Source: Lactiplantibacillus pentosus (GTDB lineage Bacteria; Bacillota; Bacilli; Lactobacillales; Lactobacillaceae). From it: DNA of 64,000 nucleotides. Below are positions 37,948 through 46,749 of the stretch, piece after piece. The stretch covers positions 1,798,001 to 1,862,000 of the forward strand of contig NZ_CP032757.1 in NCBI RefSeq assembly GCF_003641185.1. The letters are read 5' to 3'. Position numbers and translations under genes: made by a program. The notes below the pieces were generated by a model that was given only the letters and a program-made list of their open reading frames with translations, was not told where the DNA came from and ran no database searches. Positions within the stretch are counted from its first letter, which is position 1; every line of letters starts with the position of its first letter.

Positions 37948-39288
37948 ATGCAAGTTCAGGTTTCAGTGATCGTGGCGGTTTACAATGAAGCACGATGGAT
38001 TCGTCGATGTTTGACGTCATTGCGGCAACAAACGTTGGTGGGATTAGAAGTGATTGTCGTTGATGATGGCAGTACGGATGGCACCGCTGCTATTTGTTAT
38101 CAGTACGCGCAGCAGTGGCCACAGACGTTTCGAGTTATTCATCAGTCCAATCGTGGACAAGGGCCTGCCCGAAATGTGGGGATCGCGGCTGCTCAGGGGC
38201 GTTATCTGGGGTTTGTCGACGGTGATGACTGGGTCGAATCAACGATGTACGCCACGTTACTGGCGACTGCGGAACGCAGTCAGGCCCAAATTGTGGTCTG
38301 TGACGTTCGCAAATTGTATGTGGCAACTAATCGCGAGACTAGTTTGCAGAGCTTACCGGCTGCCAGCGACCACGTGGATATCGCCGCTTATCTCAAGTAC
38401 GGGCTGAACAATGCCTATTCAGGCAATAAGCTGTATGCTCGTGATTGTTGGACAAATTGTCGCTATCAGCCGATGGTTTATGAGGATTTGGATATTTTAC
38501 TAGACATGCTGAGTCGCTGTGAGCGCGTGGCCTATGTTAAACAACCCTTTTATAACTATTACAAACATGCTGGTTCGACGACCCTTGATTACACCAATCC
38601 ACGTTTGTTCGATATTATGACCGCTTATCGGGATGCGGTTGCCCATGCAGCGCCACGTTACGTGGATGCCGTGACGTATTGTGTCGCCAAACGAATTTTG
38701 ATCAACCTGGCGACACCCGGTTTTATCGATTACTTGGCACCGTTTACCGAACTGATTCGTGGCCTAGCAACTGCCTTTAAGGCCAGTCCGTCTGTGATGA
38801 ACGACCCCGCAATCAAGCGAATTTTATATTATGCGACGCAGCCGACCTTGCCGCCATATTTGATTTGCACCGTGCAAAATTGGCTGGATTCGTGGCAAAC
38901 CTATAGTCGTGGTTTAACTGTAATAATGCCCAAAACTGGTCAAACACCAGGACAGATAAAAGCACGTCCGGATGCTGTCAAACGTGATTATTGGCAATTA
39001 CAAGGTTTGTTTGATCATGGTGGCTTACTAGTTTTGGGGCCTGTAACGTTGCAGCGGCCGTTTGGTCAGTTGCGGGCCGGTGGGGACGTGGTGGTTTATC
39101 GTGGTGAACGTTGCGTTGTCTTGGGTGCCCAACCGCAGTCACCATTAGTTTTTGAACTGTGTCAGCGGTTGTTGTCAGGGCCTCAATCGCTGTCGCAGTT
39201 ACTCACGAGTATCAAAACGCAGCCGCAACAATGGGCGCTGGTGACGAACAATTTACGTCGAGTTGCGGTCACGCACTGGGTGCACTGA
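37948..39288 (+). CDS. Family 2 glycosyltransferase with an unrecognised C-terminal region
   Basis: Residues 1-230 form a GT-A domain: VSVIVAVYNEARWI, VVDDGSTDGT and the metal-binding GFVDGDDW. This suits transfer of a sugar from a nucleotide sugar to a wall or capsule acceptor. The C-terminal part (about 310-446) is of a kind I do not recognise and has no membrane segments. No other polysaccharide gene is adjacent, so the acceptor is unknown. The ATG follows GGGGGC and CAGG. Confidence 0.88.
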   Translation: MQVQVSVIVAVYNEARWIRRCLTSLRQQTLVGLEVIVVDDGSTDGTAAICYQYAQQWPQTFRVIHQSNRGQGPARNVGIAAAQGRYLGFVDGDDWVESTMYATLLATAERSQAQIVVCDVRKLYVATNRETSLQSLPAASDHVDIAAYLKYGLNNAYSGNKLYARDCWTNCRYQPMVYEDLDILLDMLSRCERVAYVKQPFYNYYKHAGSTTLDYTNPRLFDIMTAYRDAVAHAAPRYVDAVTYCVAKRILINLATPGFIDYLAPFTELIRGLATAFKASPSVMNDPAIKRILYYATQPTLPPYLICTVQNWLDSWQTYSRGLTVIMPKTGQTPGQIKARPDAVKRDYWQLQGLFDHGGLLVLGPVTLQRPFGQLRAGGDVVVYRGERCVVLGAQPQSPLVFELCQRLLSGPQSLSQLLTSIKTQPQQWALVTNNLRRVAVTHWVH

Positions 39289-39312
39289 ACTTGAAATCCG
39301 ATTGACAGAAAT

Positions 39313-39350
39313 ACGGCTAGGAGCCACGCGGCCGTCTCCTGGCCGTTTTT
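39313..39350 (+). terminator. Terminator after the glycosyltransferase gene
   Basis: ACGGCTAGGAG pairs with CTCCTGGCCGT (G-T pairs allowed) followed by five T. Confidence 0.8.
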
Positions 39351-39444
39351 GAGTACCCTAAAGTAGCGAAAATCTTAATCACTGGATTGTTGACATTGGA
39401 AATAAATGATAACATTAAGAAACGATGAAATTGGAGGTGGTCAA

Positions 39445-40524
39445 ATGTTAAAACCAGCAGCGTTATTGCCGGGGGCCCATTTAGCTGTGGTCAGTCTTTC
39501 AAGCGGAACGCTTGGCGAACCGTCAAGTGAGCACCAACTAAAGTTAGGCTTACAACGTTTACGCCAACTTGGCTTAGTACCCGTCATAATGCCAAATGCA
39601 CTTAAGGGGCGCGAAACATTACGCCGGCACCCGGAATTGCGGGCAGCAGATTTGAAAGCGGCGTTCTTGGATGATCAAATTCAAGGTATCGTGGCAGCGA
39701 TTGGTGGGGATGAAACGTATCGGACTTTGCCATATTTGTTGAACGACGACGAATTTACAACCGCGGTTCGCCGTTCTCCCAAGCTATTTACTGGTTTCTC
39801 TGATACCACGATTAATCACTTGATGTTTTATCAGTTGGGACTTCAAACGTTTTACGGTCCTAATTTTCTTAGTGATTTAGCTGAGTTAGCCCCAGAGATG
39901 CTGCCATACACCGCCGCGACTTGGCACCGCTTTATGACAGACAATGCTCAGACGGTGATTAAGAGCAGTCCAGTCTGGTATGACGAGCGGGTTGATTTTA
40001 GTCCCACGGCTATTGGAACCTCTCGAACAAGCCATGTGGAAATGCATCACTATGAAGTGCTGCGAGGAACTGGCGTCGTTAAAGGGCCATTACTAGGAGG
40101 GTGTTTAGATAGCTTTTATGATCTATTGACGACGACTCGCTATCCGGATGAACAGCAAGTTGCCAGGACCTTCAAGTTGATTCCGGCCGCTGATGAATGG
40201 CGGGGCAAAATTCTGTTTATGGAAACTAGTGATGAGCAGCCGGCACCGGCATTGTTCCAGCGGATGTTACGCTGTATCCGCGATGCGGGTATCTTGACCA
40301 ATGTCGCTGCTGTCGTGGTCGGTAAACCCCAGAATGAAAATTACTACGCAGAATATCGCCAGTTGCTGATTGATGAGACCGCAGCGCTCGATCTGCCAAT
40401 TCTTTACAACGTTAATTTTGGCCACGCCTTTCCACGAACAGCGTTGCCATATGGTGCCCAGGCGGCAATTAATTTCGACCAGGCCAGCTTGACGATTCTT
40501 GAACCGTGGTTTCAGTCCGAGTGA
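39445..40524 (+). CDS. S66 family peptidase (LD-carboxypeptidase / MccF-like)
   Basis: A 359-residue Ser peptidase of family S66, which includes LD-carboxypeptidases of wall recycling and the immunity protein MccF. Visible are the N-terminal PGAHLAVVSLSSG, the nucleophile segment GFSDTTINHL near residue 118, GPLLGGCLDSF and the late catalytic GHAFPR. The length favours the MccF-like branch. The ATG at 39445 follows GGAGGTGG. It is a single gene with a terminator behind it. Confidence 0.88.
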   Translation: MLKPAALLPGAHLAVVSLSSGTLGEPSSEHQLKLGLQRLRQLGLVPVIMPNALKGRETLRRHPELRAADLKAAFLDDQIQGIVAAIGGDETYRTLPYLLNDDEFTTAVRRSPKLFTGFSDTTINHLMFYQLGLQTFYGPNFLSDLAELAPEMLPYTAATWHRFMTDNAQTVIKSSPVWYDERVDFSPTAIGTSRTSHVEMHHYEVLRGTGVVKGPLLGGCLDSFYDLLTTTRYPDEQQVARTFKLIPAADEWRGKILFMETSDEQPAPALFQRMLRCIRDAGILTNVAAVVVGKPQNENYYAEYRQLLIDETAALDLPILYNVNFGHAFPRTALPYGAQAAINFDQASLTILEPWFQSE

Positions 40525-40601
40525 GGTCATTGGTTCGGGTTGCCTGCTACGATGCAGGACGCGGCCCGTCTGCAGCTTTTACCAAGTAATACATTCAAGT
40601 C

Positions 40602-40663
40602 AAATTTGACACTTTTTCTGAACCAGTCACCGGTAACTGGTTCAGCGAAGGGTCAAATTTTTT
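40602..40663 (+). terminator. Nested-hairpin terminator after the S66 gene
   Basis: An outer 9-bp stem (AAATTTGAC with GTCAAATTT) encloses a 10-bp inner stem (CTGAACCAGT with ACTGGTTCAG), then a T run. The remaining 260 bases before the muramidase gene (40664-40924) are AT-rich and likely hold its promoter, but I cannot assign one securely. Confidence 0.85.
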
Positions 40664-40924
40664 AGTCTAGCGCTCAAATCCATGACATCTCAGCAAACAA
40701 GGTCCGCAAAAATGGTCAATCCCAGTTTCCAATCTACATATCTCACTGCAGTTTTGGCGCCCACCGAAAAAACTAAATCGCACTTTCCAGCATTAGTTCA
40801 CAATGTAAACAAAACGTAAAATGAATGCAATCAGTTTGTGAACCTTTTTGCACATTTTATGGGTACGATAAGTAGTGCAGGGAAAGTGGTACATATTTAG
40901 TTTAAGGATGGGAAGGCGAAGATT

Positions 40925-42256
40925 TTGAAGAAGCACAAAAAATGGCAATTAATGTTGCTACTGTTAGGGAGTTTGATTGGTAGCGCTGGCGCGGTGAAGG
41001 CCAGCGCCGCGGTGCCGGATATTTCAGAATGGCAAGGAAAGCTGACGAGTACGGAAGTCAAGAGTCTGGCGAGCCAAGCGGACTTTGTCATCAACCGGGT
41101 GCAGTACGGGAGTAGTTACGAGGATTTGTATCATTCTTCTAACGAAAGTTTATACGTGAAGTATGGGATTCCGTTTGGCTCATACGACTATGCCACGTTT
41201 ACCAGCACCAGTACGGCCAAGGCAGAAGCTAAGAAGCTGTACAGCCGGTCGAACAAGAACACCAAGTTCTACGTTTTGGACTTTGAAACGACGTCGATGA
41301 GTAGTTCGGCGGCCAATGCGGCGGTCAAGGCGTGGTATAACGAGATGCGGTCGTTAACCAGCAAAAAGCTGATTTTTTACTCATATCAATCATTTGCGAC
41401 GACCTATGCTAATACGGCGCGTCAGAGTTTTGATGCCCAGTGGATCGCTAACTATTCCTCGAAACCGACGATTTCATTTTCACTCTGGCAGTATTCTAGT
41501 AGCTACTACTTATCCTCATTAGGGCAATACGTGGATAACAGTCTGTACGACAGCGCTTCAGTAACGACGTATCATCCGTTGAGCTGGTGGACGTCAAGTA
41601 GCTCGGCTTCCAGTTCGTCGACCTCGTATGCTTATAGTAGTTATACGAAGGGCCAACACGTCTACTTGAATAAGAGTTCATCGACCTATTACGACGGAAC
41701 GACGATTCCAAGCAGTGCCAAGCAGAAGTATTATAAAGTGACCGCCACGAAATCCGTCACGACCGGAAAGTCCAAACAATTGGTCTACCTGAGCGGCTTA
41801 AATAAGTGGGTTCGTTCGCAGGATGTGACGGGCTATTGGATTGGTCAACACCGGCTGTATAAGTTGCGTGAAAAGAGTACGTTGTTCAAAGACGTTAACT
41901 TGACGACCTCGACGGGTAAGACGCTGAAGAAGGGCGGTATTTACACCGGGACACTGGTTAAGAGCGGTAACTTCTACCGGATCAAGACGAACGGCGGTTA
42001 CATTACGGCCAAAGTGTCGAAGTCTGATCATTGGTATTACGAATCACTCCCATCAAGCAAGTGGATCAAAGCCAAAGTGGGGCTGTACACGTATAACTCT
42101 TCTAACTTTGTGAAGTCTAATCGGCATGCTTACCATGCAGCCGGGGATAAAATCAAGGTCACGAAGATTTACAAACGGTCCGGTGGTTCGCGCTATTACA
42201 AGACCAATAAAGGCAATTACGTTTCAGCGAACCGCTCAAACGTGGTGACACAATAA
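40925..42256 (+). CDS. Secreted GH25 muramidase with C-terminal wall-binding-like repeats
   Basis: Hydrolyses the peptidoglycan glycan strand. A signal peptide (basic start, hydrophobic core, cleavage probably after VKASA near residue 28) precedes a GH25 domain (about 30-215) with its catalytic acids in VPDISEWQG and YVLDFETT. After a Ser-rich linker, the C-terminal half (about 240-443) holds Tyr/Lys-rich repeats resembling DUF5776/SLAP-type wall-binding units. The start is TTG, eight bases after GAAGG; no better ATG exists. It is a single gene with its own terminator. Confidence 0.9.
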   Translation: MKKHKKWQLMLLLLGSLIGSAGAVKASAAVPDISEWQGKLTSTEVKSLASQADFVINRVQYGSSYEDLYHSSNESLYVKYGIPFGSYDYATFTSTSTAKAEAKKLYSRSNKNTKFYVLDFETTSMSSSAANAAVKAWYNEMRSLTSKKLIFYSYQSFATTYANTARQSFDAQWIANYSSKPTISFSLWQYSSSYYLSSLGQYVDNSLYDSASVTTYHPLSWWTSSSSASSSSTSYAYSSYTKGQHVYLNKSSSTYYDGTTIPSSAKQKYYKVTATKSVTTGKSKQLVYLSGLNKWVRSQDVTGYWIGQHRLYKLREKSTLFKDVNLTTSTGKTLKKGGIYTGTLVKSGNFYRIKTNGGYITAKVSKSDHWYYESLPSSKWIKAKVGLYTYNSSNFVKSNRHAYHAAGDKIKVTKIYKRSGGSRYYKTNKGNYVSANRSNVVTQ

Positions 42257-42288
42257 CGGTAAATGCGAGTCGATTAATTAAATGATTC

Positions 42289-42344
42289 AAAGACCAATTG
42301 TGAGTTGATCAGGACAACCTGAAATTCGCAATCGGTCTTTTTTT
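42289..42344 (+). terminator. Terminator after the muramidase gene
   Basis: AAAGACCAATTGTGA pairs with TCGCAATCGGTCTTT (G-T pairs and one mismatch), with an inner TCAGG/CCTGA stem and seven T. The following 235 bases to the ABC-2 promoter show nothing I can name. Confidence 0.85.
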
Positions 42345-42579
42345 GCGTGCTAGAATTTTGGTGACGTATGACCCGCAGCACGCTGTCTTGAAACGCAACG
42401 CGTGACCTTCCTGAGTTAATCGATACCTTTTTATCTCAAAGAGCAAGCCGGCTTTCGGCGGAGTCGCTAAGCGTTTGAGCCGTTATTCGGTTTATGAATT
42501 GAATATTAAGATTACATTAGTCTTTGCCAGCCGTTATCTTCGCAAATTAACCGTACTTAATGTTTAGATTTGCGACGAC

Positions 42580-42609
42580 TTGCATTTCACTTGATGATAA
42601 ATATATAAT
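42580..42609 (+). promoter_or_regulatory. Promoter of the ABC-2 exporter operon
   Basis: TTGCAT and a perfect TATAAT are 18 bp apart, 35 bases before the start codon. Confidence 0.65.
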
Positions 42610-42643
42610 AAATTAATGAGATAATTAAGAGGGAGTGATGGGA

Positions 42644-43396
42644 ATGCGCAAATATGGGGTGCAGGTGGCTGTTTACACGCAGTACTTTATGAAGGTGCTG
42701 CGTGATATGCCGGGGGTGTTAGTTTATACGATTTGCCTACCACTCGTCTTTTTAGCACTGAATGTCGGTGATGCATTTTTCAAGCCACTGACGACAAGTG
42801 CGTATGTTGAACATATTATGCCGTATATCGGCTGGATGATTTTTTCCAACTGTTTGACCACCGCTGGCAACATTGCCAGTCTTCGGGAACAAGGCTACTT
42901 GAAGCAGTATCGAACACTGGTCGTCAGTCCGTCAGTGTTTATCGTCAGTCAGGCGCTGGTGAATGGCTTGCTGATGCTCAGCACGTTGTTCTTGATTGCA
43001 ATTCTAAGCAGTATTGCCTTCAAGCTGGCTTTCTTGCCCTTGCTTGGTCAATTATGGCTGACACTGGTGTTGGTCTATTTGCCGGTGACTTGCTATAGTC
43101 TGCCGTTGATTGCGTTAGCTTGGCGTCAACGGGCGATCAATACCGCCATCAATGCTGTGTCATTATTAGTCATAATTGGCTCATTTGCCATCAATGCCGT
43201 GCTCAACTTACACGTTAGCAATCCGCTACTTAATCTGATCAGTCCGATTTATCTGGTCAATAATGTGTTTGCGATGCTTACCGTCGGGCCGATTAGTCAG
43301 TTTATCGCGACTTATGGCGTTATTTTGGTCATCTTACTTGGCCTGGGCTGGTTTAGCTATCGACACTTGAAACTGTTGCCAACGGAGGGATTATAA
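42644..43396 (+). CDS. ABC-2 type exporter permease
   Basis: A 250-residue membrane protein with about six transmembrane segments and an ABC-2 layout. The ATG at 42644 follows GAGGGAG; the GTG and ATG at 42635 and 42638 overlap that site. It overlaps the ATPase gene by one base. Two-gene ABC-2 systems of this size export drugs, lantibiotics or lipids; the substrate cannot be told from the sequence. Confidence 0.85.
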   Translation: MRKYGVQVAVYTQYFMKVLRDMPGVLVYTICLPLVFLALNVGDAFFKPLTTSAYVEHIMPYIGWMIFSNCLTTAGNIASLREQGYLKQYRTLVVSPSVFIVSQALVNGLLMLSTLFLIAILSSIAFKLAFLPLLGQLWLTLVLVYLPVTCYSLPLIALAWRQRAINTAINAVSLLVIIGSFAINAVLNLHVSNPLLNLISPIYLVNNVFAMLTVGPISQFIATYGVILVILLGLGWFSYRHLKLLPTEGL

Positions 43397-44070
43397 TGCG
43401 AGTTGAACATTTGAGTTACCAGTTTGACCAGCGCTCAGCACCATTCTTTGATGATTTGAGCTTTGAATTGAAAAGTCCGGGCGTTAATTTCTTGATTGGC
43501 CAAAATGGGGCTGGCAAAACGACGTTGGCGGATATTCTGACGGGATTACGACCGGCAACTGGAGCCTTGGCATTGCCGCAGCGTGCGATTTATTTGAACC
43601 AGCAATTACCCCTGTTGAGCTCAATTCGGGTGCGGGATGTCGCTCAACTCGTGCTCGGAATTGAGGATGGCCGACTTCAGGTGACACTGGCTGATTTTAA
43701 AACCATAGTGGATCCAGCCACCTACGAATTTTTAGCGCCACTTTGGGATCAACGATACGGACAATTGTCAGGTGGGCAACGCAAATTGGTCCAGTTGCTC
43801 CTATTTTTGCAAGTCGACCGTGAATTAGTCGTCTTGGATGAACCAACGGCGGCAGTCGACCGACAAAACGTCCAACTATTATTCCAAGTGATGCAAGCGC
43901 ATCCCGAACGCACGTATCTAATGATCACCCACGACATTCGGGATATGCAGGCATTTGATGAATACCAGGTGTTGTGGCTTGATCAGCGCCAGGTCAAAAC
44001 GTTGTCGAAAGCCGCGTTTGAAAGTGCTGGTGGTCAGGCAGATTTCGTCAGCTTGTTTAAAGAAGCCTAA
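43396..44070 (+). CDS. ABC exporter ATP-binding protein
   Basis: A compact 224-residue ATPase with Walker A GQNGAGKTT, signature LSGGQRKLVQLLL, Walker B LVVLDEPTAAVD and the switch His in MITHD. It partners the upstream permease, with coupled translation. No immunity or precursor-peptide gene is next to the pair. Confidence 0.9.
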   Translation: MRVEHLSYQFDQRSAPFFDDLSFELKSPGVNFLIGQNGAGKTTLADILTGLRPATGALALPQRAIYLNQQLPLLSSIRVRDVAQLVLGIEDGRLQVTLADFKTIVDPATYEFLAPLWDQRYGQLSGGQRKLVQLLLFLQVDRELVVLDEPTAAVDRQNVQLLFQVMQAHPERTYLMITHDIRDMQAFDEYQVLWLDQRQVKTLSKAAFESAGGQADFVSLFKEA

Positions 44071-44090
44071 CTGACAGACACGCGCGTTCA

Positions 44091-44342
44091 ATGACTAAAA
44101 ATAGCATGACCAAAAGAACGACATTAATTCGAAAAATGTCCGCTGATCGTGACTTTACAATCAACTAAGTTACAACCGTTGTGAACAAGACTTTGGAAAA
44201 GCTCGTAGCGCATGTTGCGAATGATGATTCAGCGGCGTTCGTCGGTTTTGTAACTTTCAAATCACCTGAGCATGCCACTAGAAAAGGGCACAATCCACAA
44301 ACAGGAGAAGCGATTATTATTCCAGCCCGTAGCGTACCTTAA
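44091..44342 (+). pseudogene. Decayed HU-type DNA-binding protein gene
   Basis: The frame reads as an HU homologue: the signature RKGHNPQTGEAIIIPA is close to the HU signature RKGRNPQTG, and the preceding AAFVGFVTFKSPEHATRK matches the HU arm region. It is broken by a TAA at 44166-44168 (codon 26) and ends at a TAA after RSVP, losing the usual PAFKPGKALKDAV tail. No ribosome site precedes it. It appears to be an inactive duplicate of the chromosomal hup gene, or a remnant of incoming DNA, next to the TAC module. Confidence 0.75.
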
Positions 44343-44437
44343 TTTAAATTTGGGCAGACATTTAAGCAATGTATGCCCAAAAGTAATCATCCACTGTGAT
44401 AAGCATTAACTACAATCAAATTTAAACAAGTTCGTTA

Positions 44438-44473
44438 AAGCCCCTTCTCAGTTTTCAACGTGAGAAGGGGCTT
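44438..44473 (+). terminator. Strong hairpin terminator before the TAC module
   Basis: A perfect 13-bp GC-rich stem (AAGCCCCTTCTCA with TGAGAAGGGGCTT) is followed by a short ATT. A second hairpin lies at 44349-44381 (TTGGGCA with TGCCCAA). Together they insulate the module from the exporter operon. Confidence 0.75.
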
Positions 44474-44492
44474 ATTAGCATCAGAGCATATT

Positions 44493-44528
44493 TGTATTTT
44501 GTGAGATACATTTGTGTTAAAATAGTAT
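44493..44528 (+). promoter_or_regulatory. Promoter and likely operator of the TAC module
   Basis: TTGTGA (44499-44504) and TAGTAT (44523-44528) are 18 bp apart. A palindrome TGTAT-8-ATACA (44493-44510) overlaps the -35 element. Antitoxins with an HTH domain normally bind such sites and repress their own operon, so this is the likely operator; that role is inferred. Confidence 0.5.
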
Positions 44529-44556
44529 CAATAAATTTAATCTGGATGTGCTAGTG

Positions 44557-44901
44557 TTGGCGAGCCGTGAAGAGATAAAGCGCGTAATTAAAGATATCCG
44601 TAATCGCCGAAACAAGTGGGTACTCAGTAGGCGTCCTAAAAATATGGCTACCTTGGCTAACTTAGCCATTCAAGAAACACTTGCCTTAGATATTATCTAC
44701 AATAAAATTTCTTGGCAAGACTACATCTCCGGCCCAGAAACAGATGACCACCCAAGACCCATTCCATGAGATATCTGGGTGTTCGGATTAATCATAGAAG
44801 ATGTAGAATGTTACTTGAAGTTTCAAGATCGGCCAAATGGTGGCGTCGTTTGGATTTCTCTGCACGATGCAAAATATCCTATGAATTATCCATACAAGTA
44901 G
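44557..44901 (+). pseudogene. MqsR-like toxin gene interrupted by an in-frame TGA
   Basis: Read through a single TGA at 44767-44769, the frame gives a complete MqsR-family toxin of about 114 residues. It opens ASREEIKRVIKDI, has WQDYISGPETD before the stop, and after it DIWVFGLII, ECYLKF and the C-terminal WISLHDAKYPMNYPYK. The same frame runs without shift to TAG at 44899. MqsR toxins are RelE-fold mRNA interferases. The stop removes the C-terminal third with core strands, so the product is probably inactive; CGA to TGA would explain it. The start (TTG 44557, or GTG 44548) has only a weak ribosome site. A sequencing error remains possible. Confidence 0.75.
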
Positions 44902-44929
44902 TTTCAAACAGTTTAGGGGGCTAGGCATA

Positions 44930-45490
44930 ATGGCACAAAGAAAGTTCTATAATCCTGAATTAGACACGACTGAACGCTATACTGAAGTTTGGAAGATTGA
45001 GCTAGTTCAGGTACGTGATGAAAGTAATCTGATGGTTAGAAATCATTACTGGAAAGATAGCGATGGCGAGTTATGGGTTGATTTTAATAATCCAATGGAA
45101 AATGTGACTCGTAGTTTTGCGGCATATCGGTCGAAAAAAGGTTATATGACACCAGAGGATATTAGGAAATTGCGTCATAATCTAGGACTGACAGTGAGAC
45201 AATTTGCTAAACGTCTTGGGATTGCACCGTCATCCTTAACACAGATTGAAAACAACTTGCGTGTCCAGGTTAAGTATCAAGATAATTTGTTTAAGGCTGC
45301 AAAAACCTTCTATGAGGAGAATGGCCATCTTCCAGGAAATTGTTCATCAAACGAAGACGGTGTTATTGATAAGCAACTAAGCGGCCTTTTAGATAAGTCA
45401 GAATATCAACCTAGTATCAATTACGCAGAAGATCATCTTTACACTAATAATATTTATACAGATTTAGAAGTGATGGGAGTTGCAGTTTAA
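44930..45490 (+). CDS. HTH antitoxin of the TAC module (MqsA/HigA-like)
   Basis: A 186-residue protein. Residues 83-125 form an Xre-type helix-turn-helix (LTVRQFAKRLGIAPSSLTQIEN). The N-terminal 75 residues contain no Cys, unlike the zinc-binding domain of E. coli MqsA. The C-terminal 50 residues extend beyond the HTH and are rich in aromatic residues. In known TAC systems such a tail is the chaperone-addiction region bound by a SecB-like chaperone. The ATG follows AGGGGG. The gene is intact and overlaps the chaperone gene by one base. It is AT-richer than its surroundings, suggesting transfer. Confidence 0.8.
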   Translation: MAQRKFYNPELDTTERYTEVWKIELVQVRDESNLMVRNHYWKDSDGELWVDFNNPMENVTRSFAAYRSKKGYMTPEDIRKLRHNLGLTVRQFAKRLGIAPSSLTQIENNLRVQVKYQDNLFKAAKTFYEENGHLPGNCSSNEDGVIDKQLSGLLDKSEYQPSINYAEDHLYTNNIYTDLEVMGVAV

Positions 45491-45900
45491 TGGATGTGTT
45501 ACAATTTAACGGATACAGAGTTGAAAATATGAGTTATCAGAGAAATGATCAGTATCGGCAAACAAGTAAACAGATCATCTTTAGCCCTGAAATTTCAAGC
45601 GATATTGAAAAGAACGGTAACAATATCAGTGTCAGCTTAACAGTGGTTGTTGGCGCACTGGATAAGACAGAGACGCCATTTCAGGCAACATGTTCGTTGG
45701 TGGGATCATTTGTTTATCATCCCGAGGAAGACAAAGCCAACATTGGTCTAAATACATTGGTTCAGAAAAATGCTGTTGCAATTTTGTATCCTTACATTCG
45801 TGCAATAATTTCTATGTTGACCAACAGCTCTAATGAGTTTCCGGGGTTTAATCTACCAACGATCAATGTCAGTGACGCTTTAGCTCAGCAAAACAATTAA
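45490..45900 (+). CDS. SecB-like chaperone of the TAC module
   Basis: A 136-residue protein whose C-terminal part, NAVAILYPYIRAIISMLTNS followed by FPGFNLPTINV, is the helix and proline-rich end typical of SecB (compare the SecB pattern LFPYAREXIXXLT...FPPLNLPPVNF). The N-terminal half fits the SecB beta-sheet. Lactobacilli lack a general SecB export chaperone, so the role is most likely to fold and protect the antitoxin. ATG overlaps the antitoxin stop (TAATG). A terminator follows at once, so toxin, antitoxin and chaperone form one unit. Confidence 0.8.
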   Translation: MDVLQFNGYRVENMSYQRNDQYRQTSKQIIFSPEISSDIEKNGNNISVSLTVVVGALDKTETPFQATCSLVGSFVYHPEEDKANIGLNTLVQKNAVAILYPYIRAIISMLTNSSNEFPGFNLPTINVSDALAQQNN

Positions 45901-45914
45901 AACATGCCAAGATT

Positions 45915-45951
45915 AGCGCTGTAAAATCGAAATGGTTTTACAACGCTTTTT
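45915..45951 (+). terminator. Terminator after the TAC module
   Basis: AGCG-TGTAAAA pairs with TTTTACA-CGCT, with one internal mismatch, and is followed by five T. Confidence 0.8.
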
Positions 45952-45973
45952 AAATTACAGTGGGACACGCGTT

Positions 45974-46748
45974 GTGCTAGTTATTCTTTAGCCTTAAAGA
46001 TGGTTAAATCATGATAATTTGTCCGGCTTGCTGTTCGTCTGCCGGTGATCATCCTAATCCGACTTCCGGGACCGGCTGACAACGCTGGAACGCAGCCGAC
46101 GTCGATTTGAACTCACGCAGAAGTTCACTGCGCAATTTCAAATACGAGTCTTATTCTAAGCCGGAAGAAAATCACTTCCGACTAAGAATAATTTGGCTAC
46201 TGAGCATTGTCAACCGGCCCCTCCAGTCGGGAAGCCGCTCGAATGGCAGATGAACGACCACCTATCTGGGTGCAATTGACCGCTGAACGGGTCCTTTAGG
46301 TAAATTTTAATCGGTATCGATGATGATTTATGGCATTTGAGTACTGAGAGGATTACCTAAATATTTTCCAATAATTCCAACGGACCCTAGTCTTGAATTT
46401 CGTCAATAAACTCACCTGTGCATACAATTCGGAACTTTGCTATCTCAGGCGACTAGAGAAAAATCTCTCATTTTCAGTGAGGACGCGTGTTCGGAGCATT
46501 GAATCATGGGTCAGGAGCTTGATTATTGTTAGAACTAGTCTGACAATTGAATGTCAAAATGGCCCTGTACCGTGGAAACAACGACTAATCAAAAAAAGTT
46601 GGGTTCACACATGTCTGCCTTTCTAATAGGATCCCGCCTGGAAGTGGCCTAGGACGAACCTACAACAGCAAGTTTACGCTATGTCGCACTTTTTCCAGCG
46701 GGTCTCAGCTGGCAGTTCTTGAACTTATTAAATGGCATGATTTAACCA
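45974..46748 (-). repeat. Long non-coding repeat R4 (minus orientation), shortened
   Basis: Starts GTGCTAGTTATT at 45974; the other end is recognisable to CATGATTTAACC at about 46748, where the terminal repeat is lost. At 775 bp it is the shortest copy: the apical part of hairpin 1, including the TTAAGCC/CGTCTTAA block, is missing between about 46635 and 46650. Hairpin 2 has the R2-type stem. It lies immediately downstream of the TAC terminator. No gene is seen in it. Confidence 0.82.
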
Positions 46749-46749
46749 T

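Noticed and set aside
44548..44769. A genuine 73-residue protein ending at the TGA
   Set aside because: The same frame continues past the TGA with clear toxin-family residues to a TAG at 44899, so a complete small protein is less likely than an interrupted toxin.
44767..44769. Programmed TGA recoding (selenocysteine)
   Set aside because: No conserved Cys is expected at this position of the toxin family, and no SECIS-like hairpin directly follows; lactobacilli generally lack the selenocysteine machinery.
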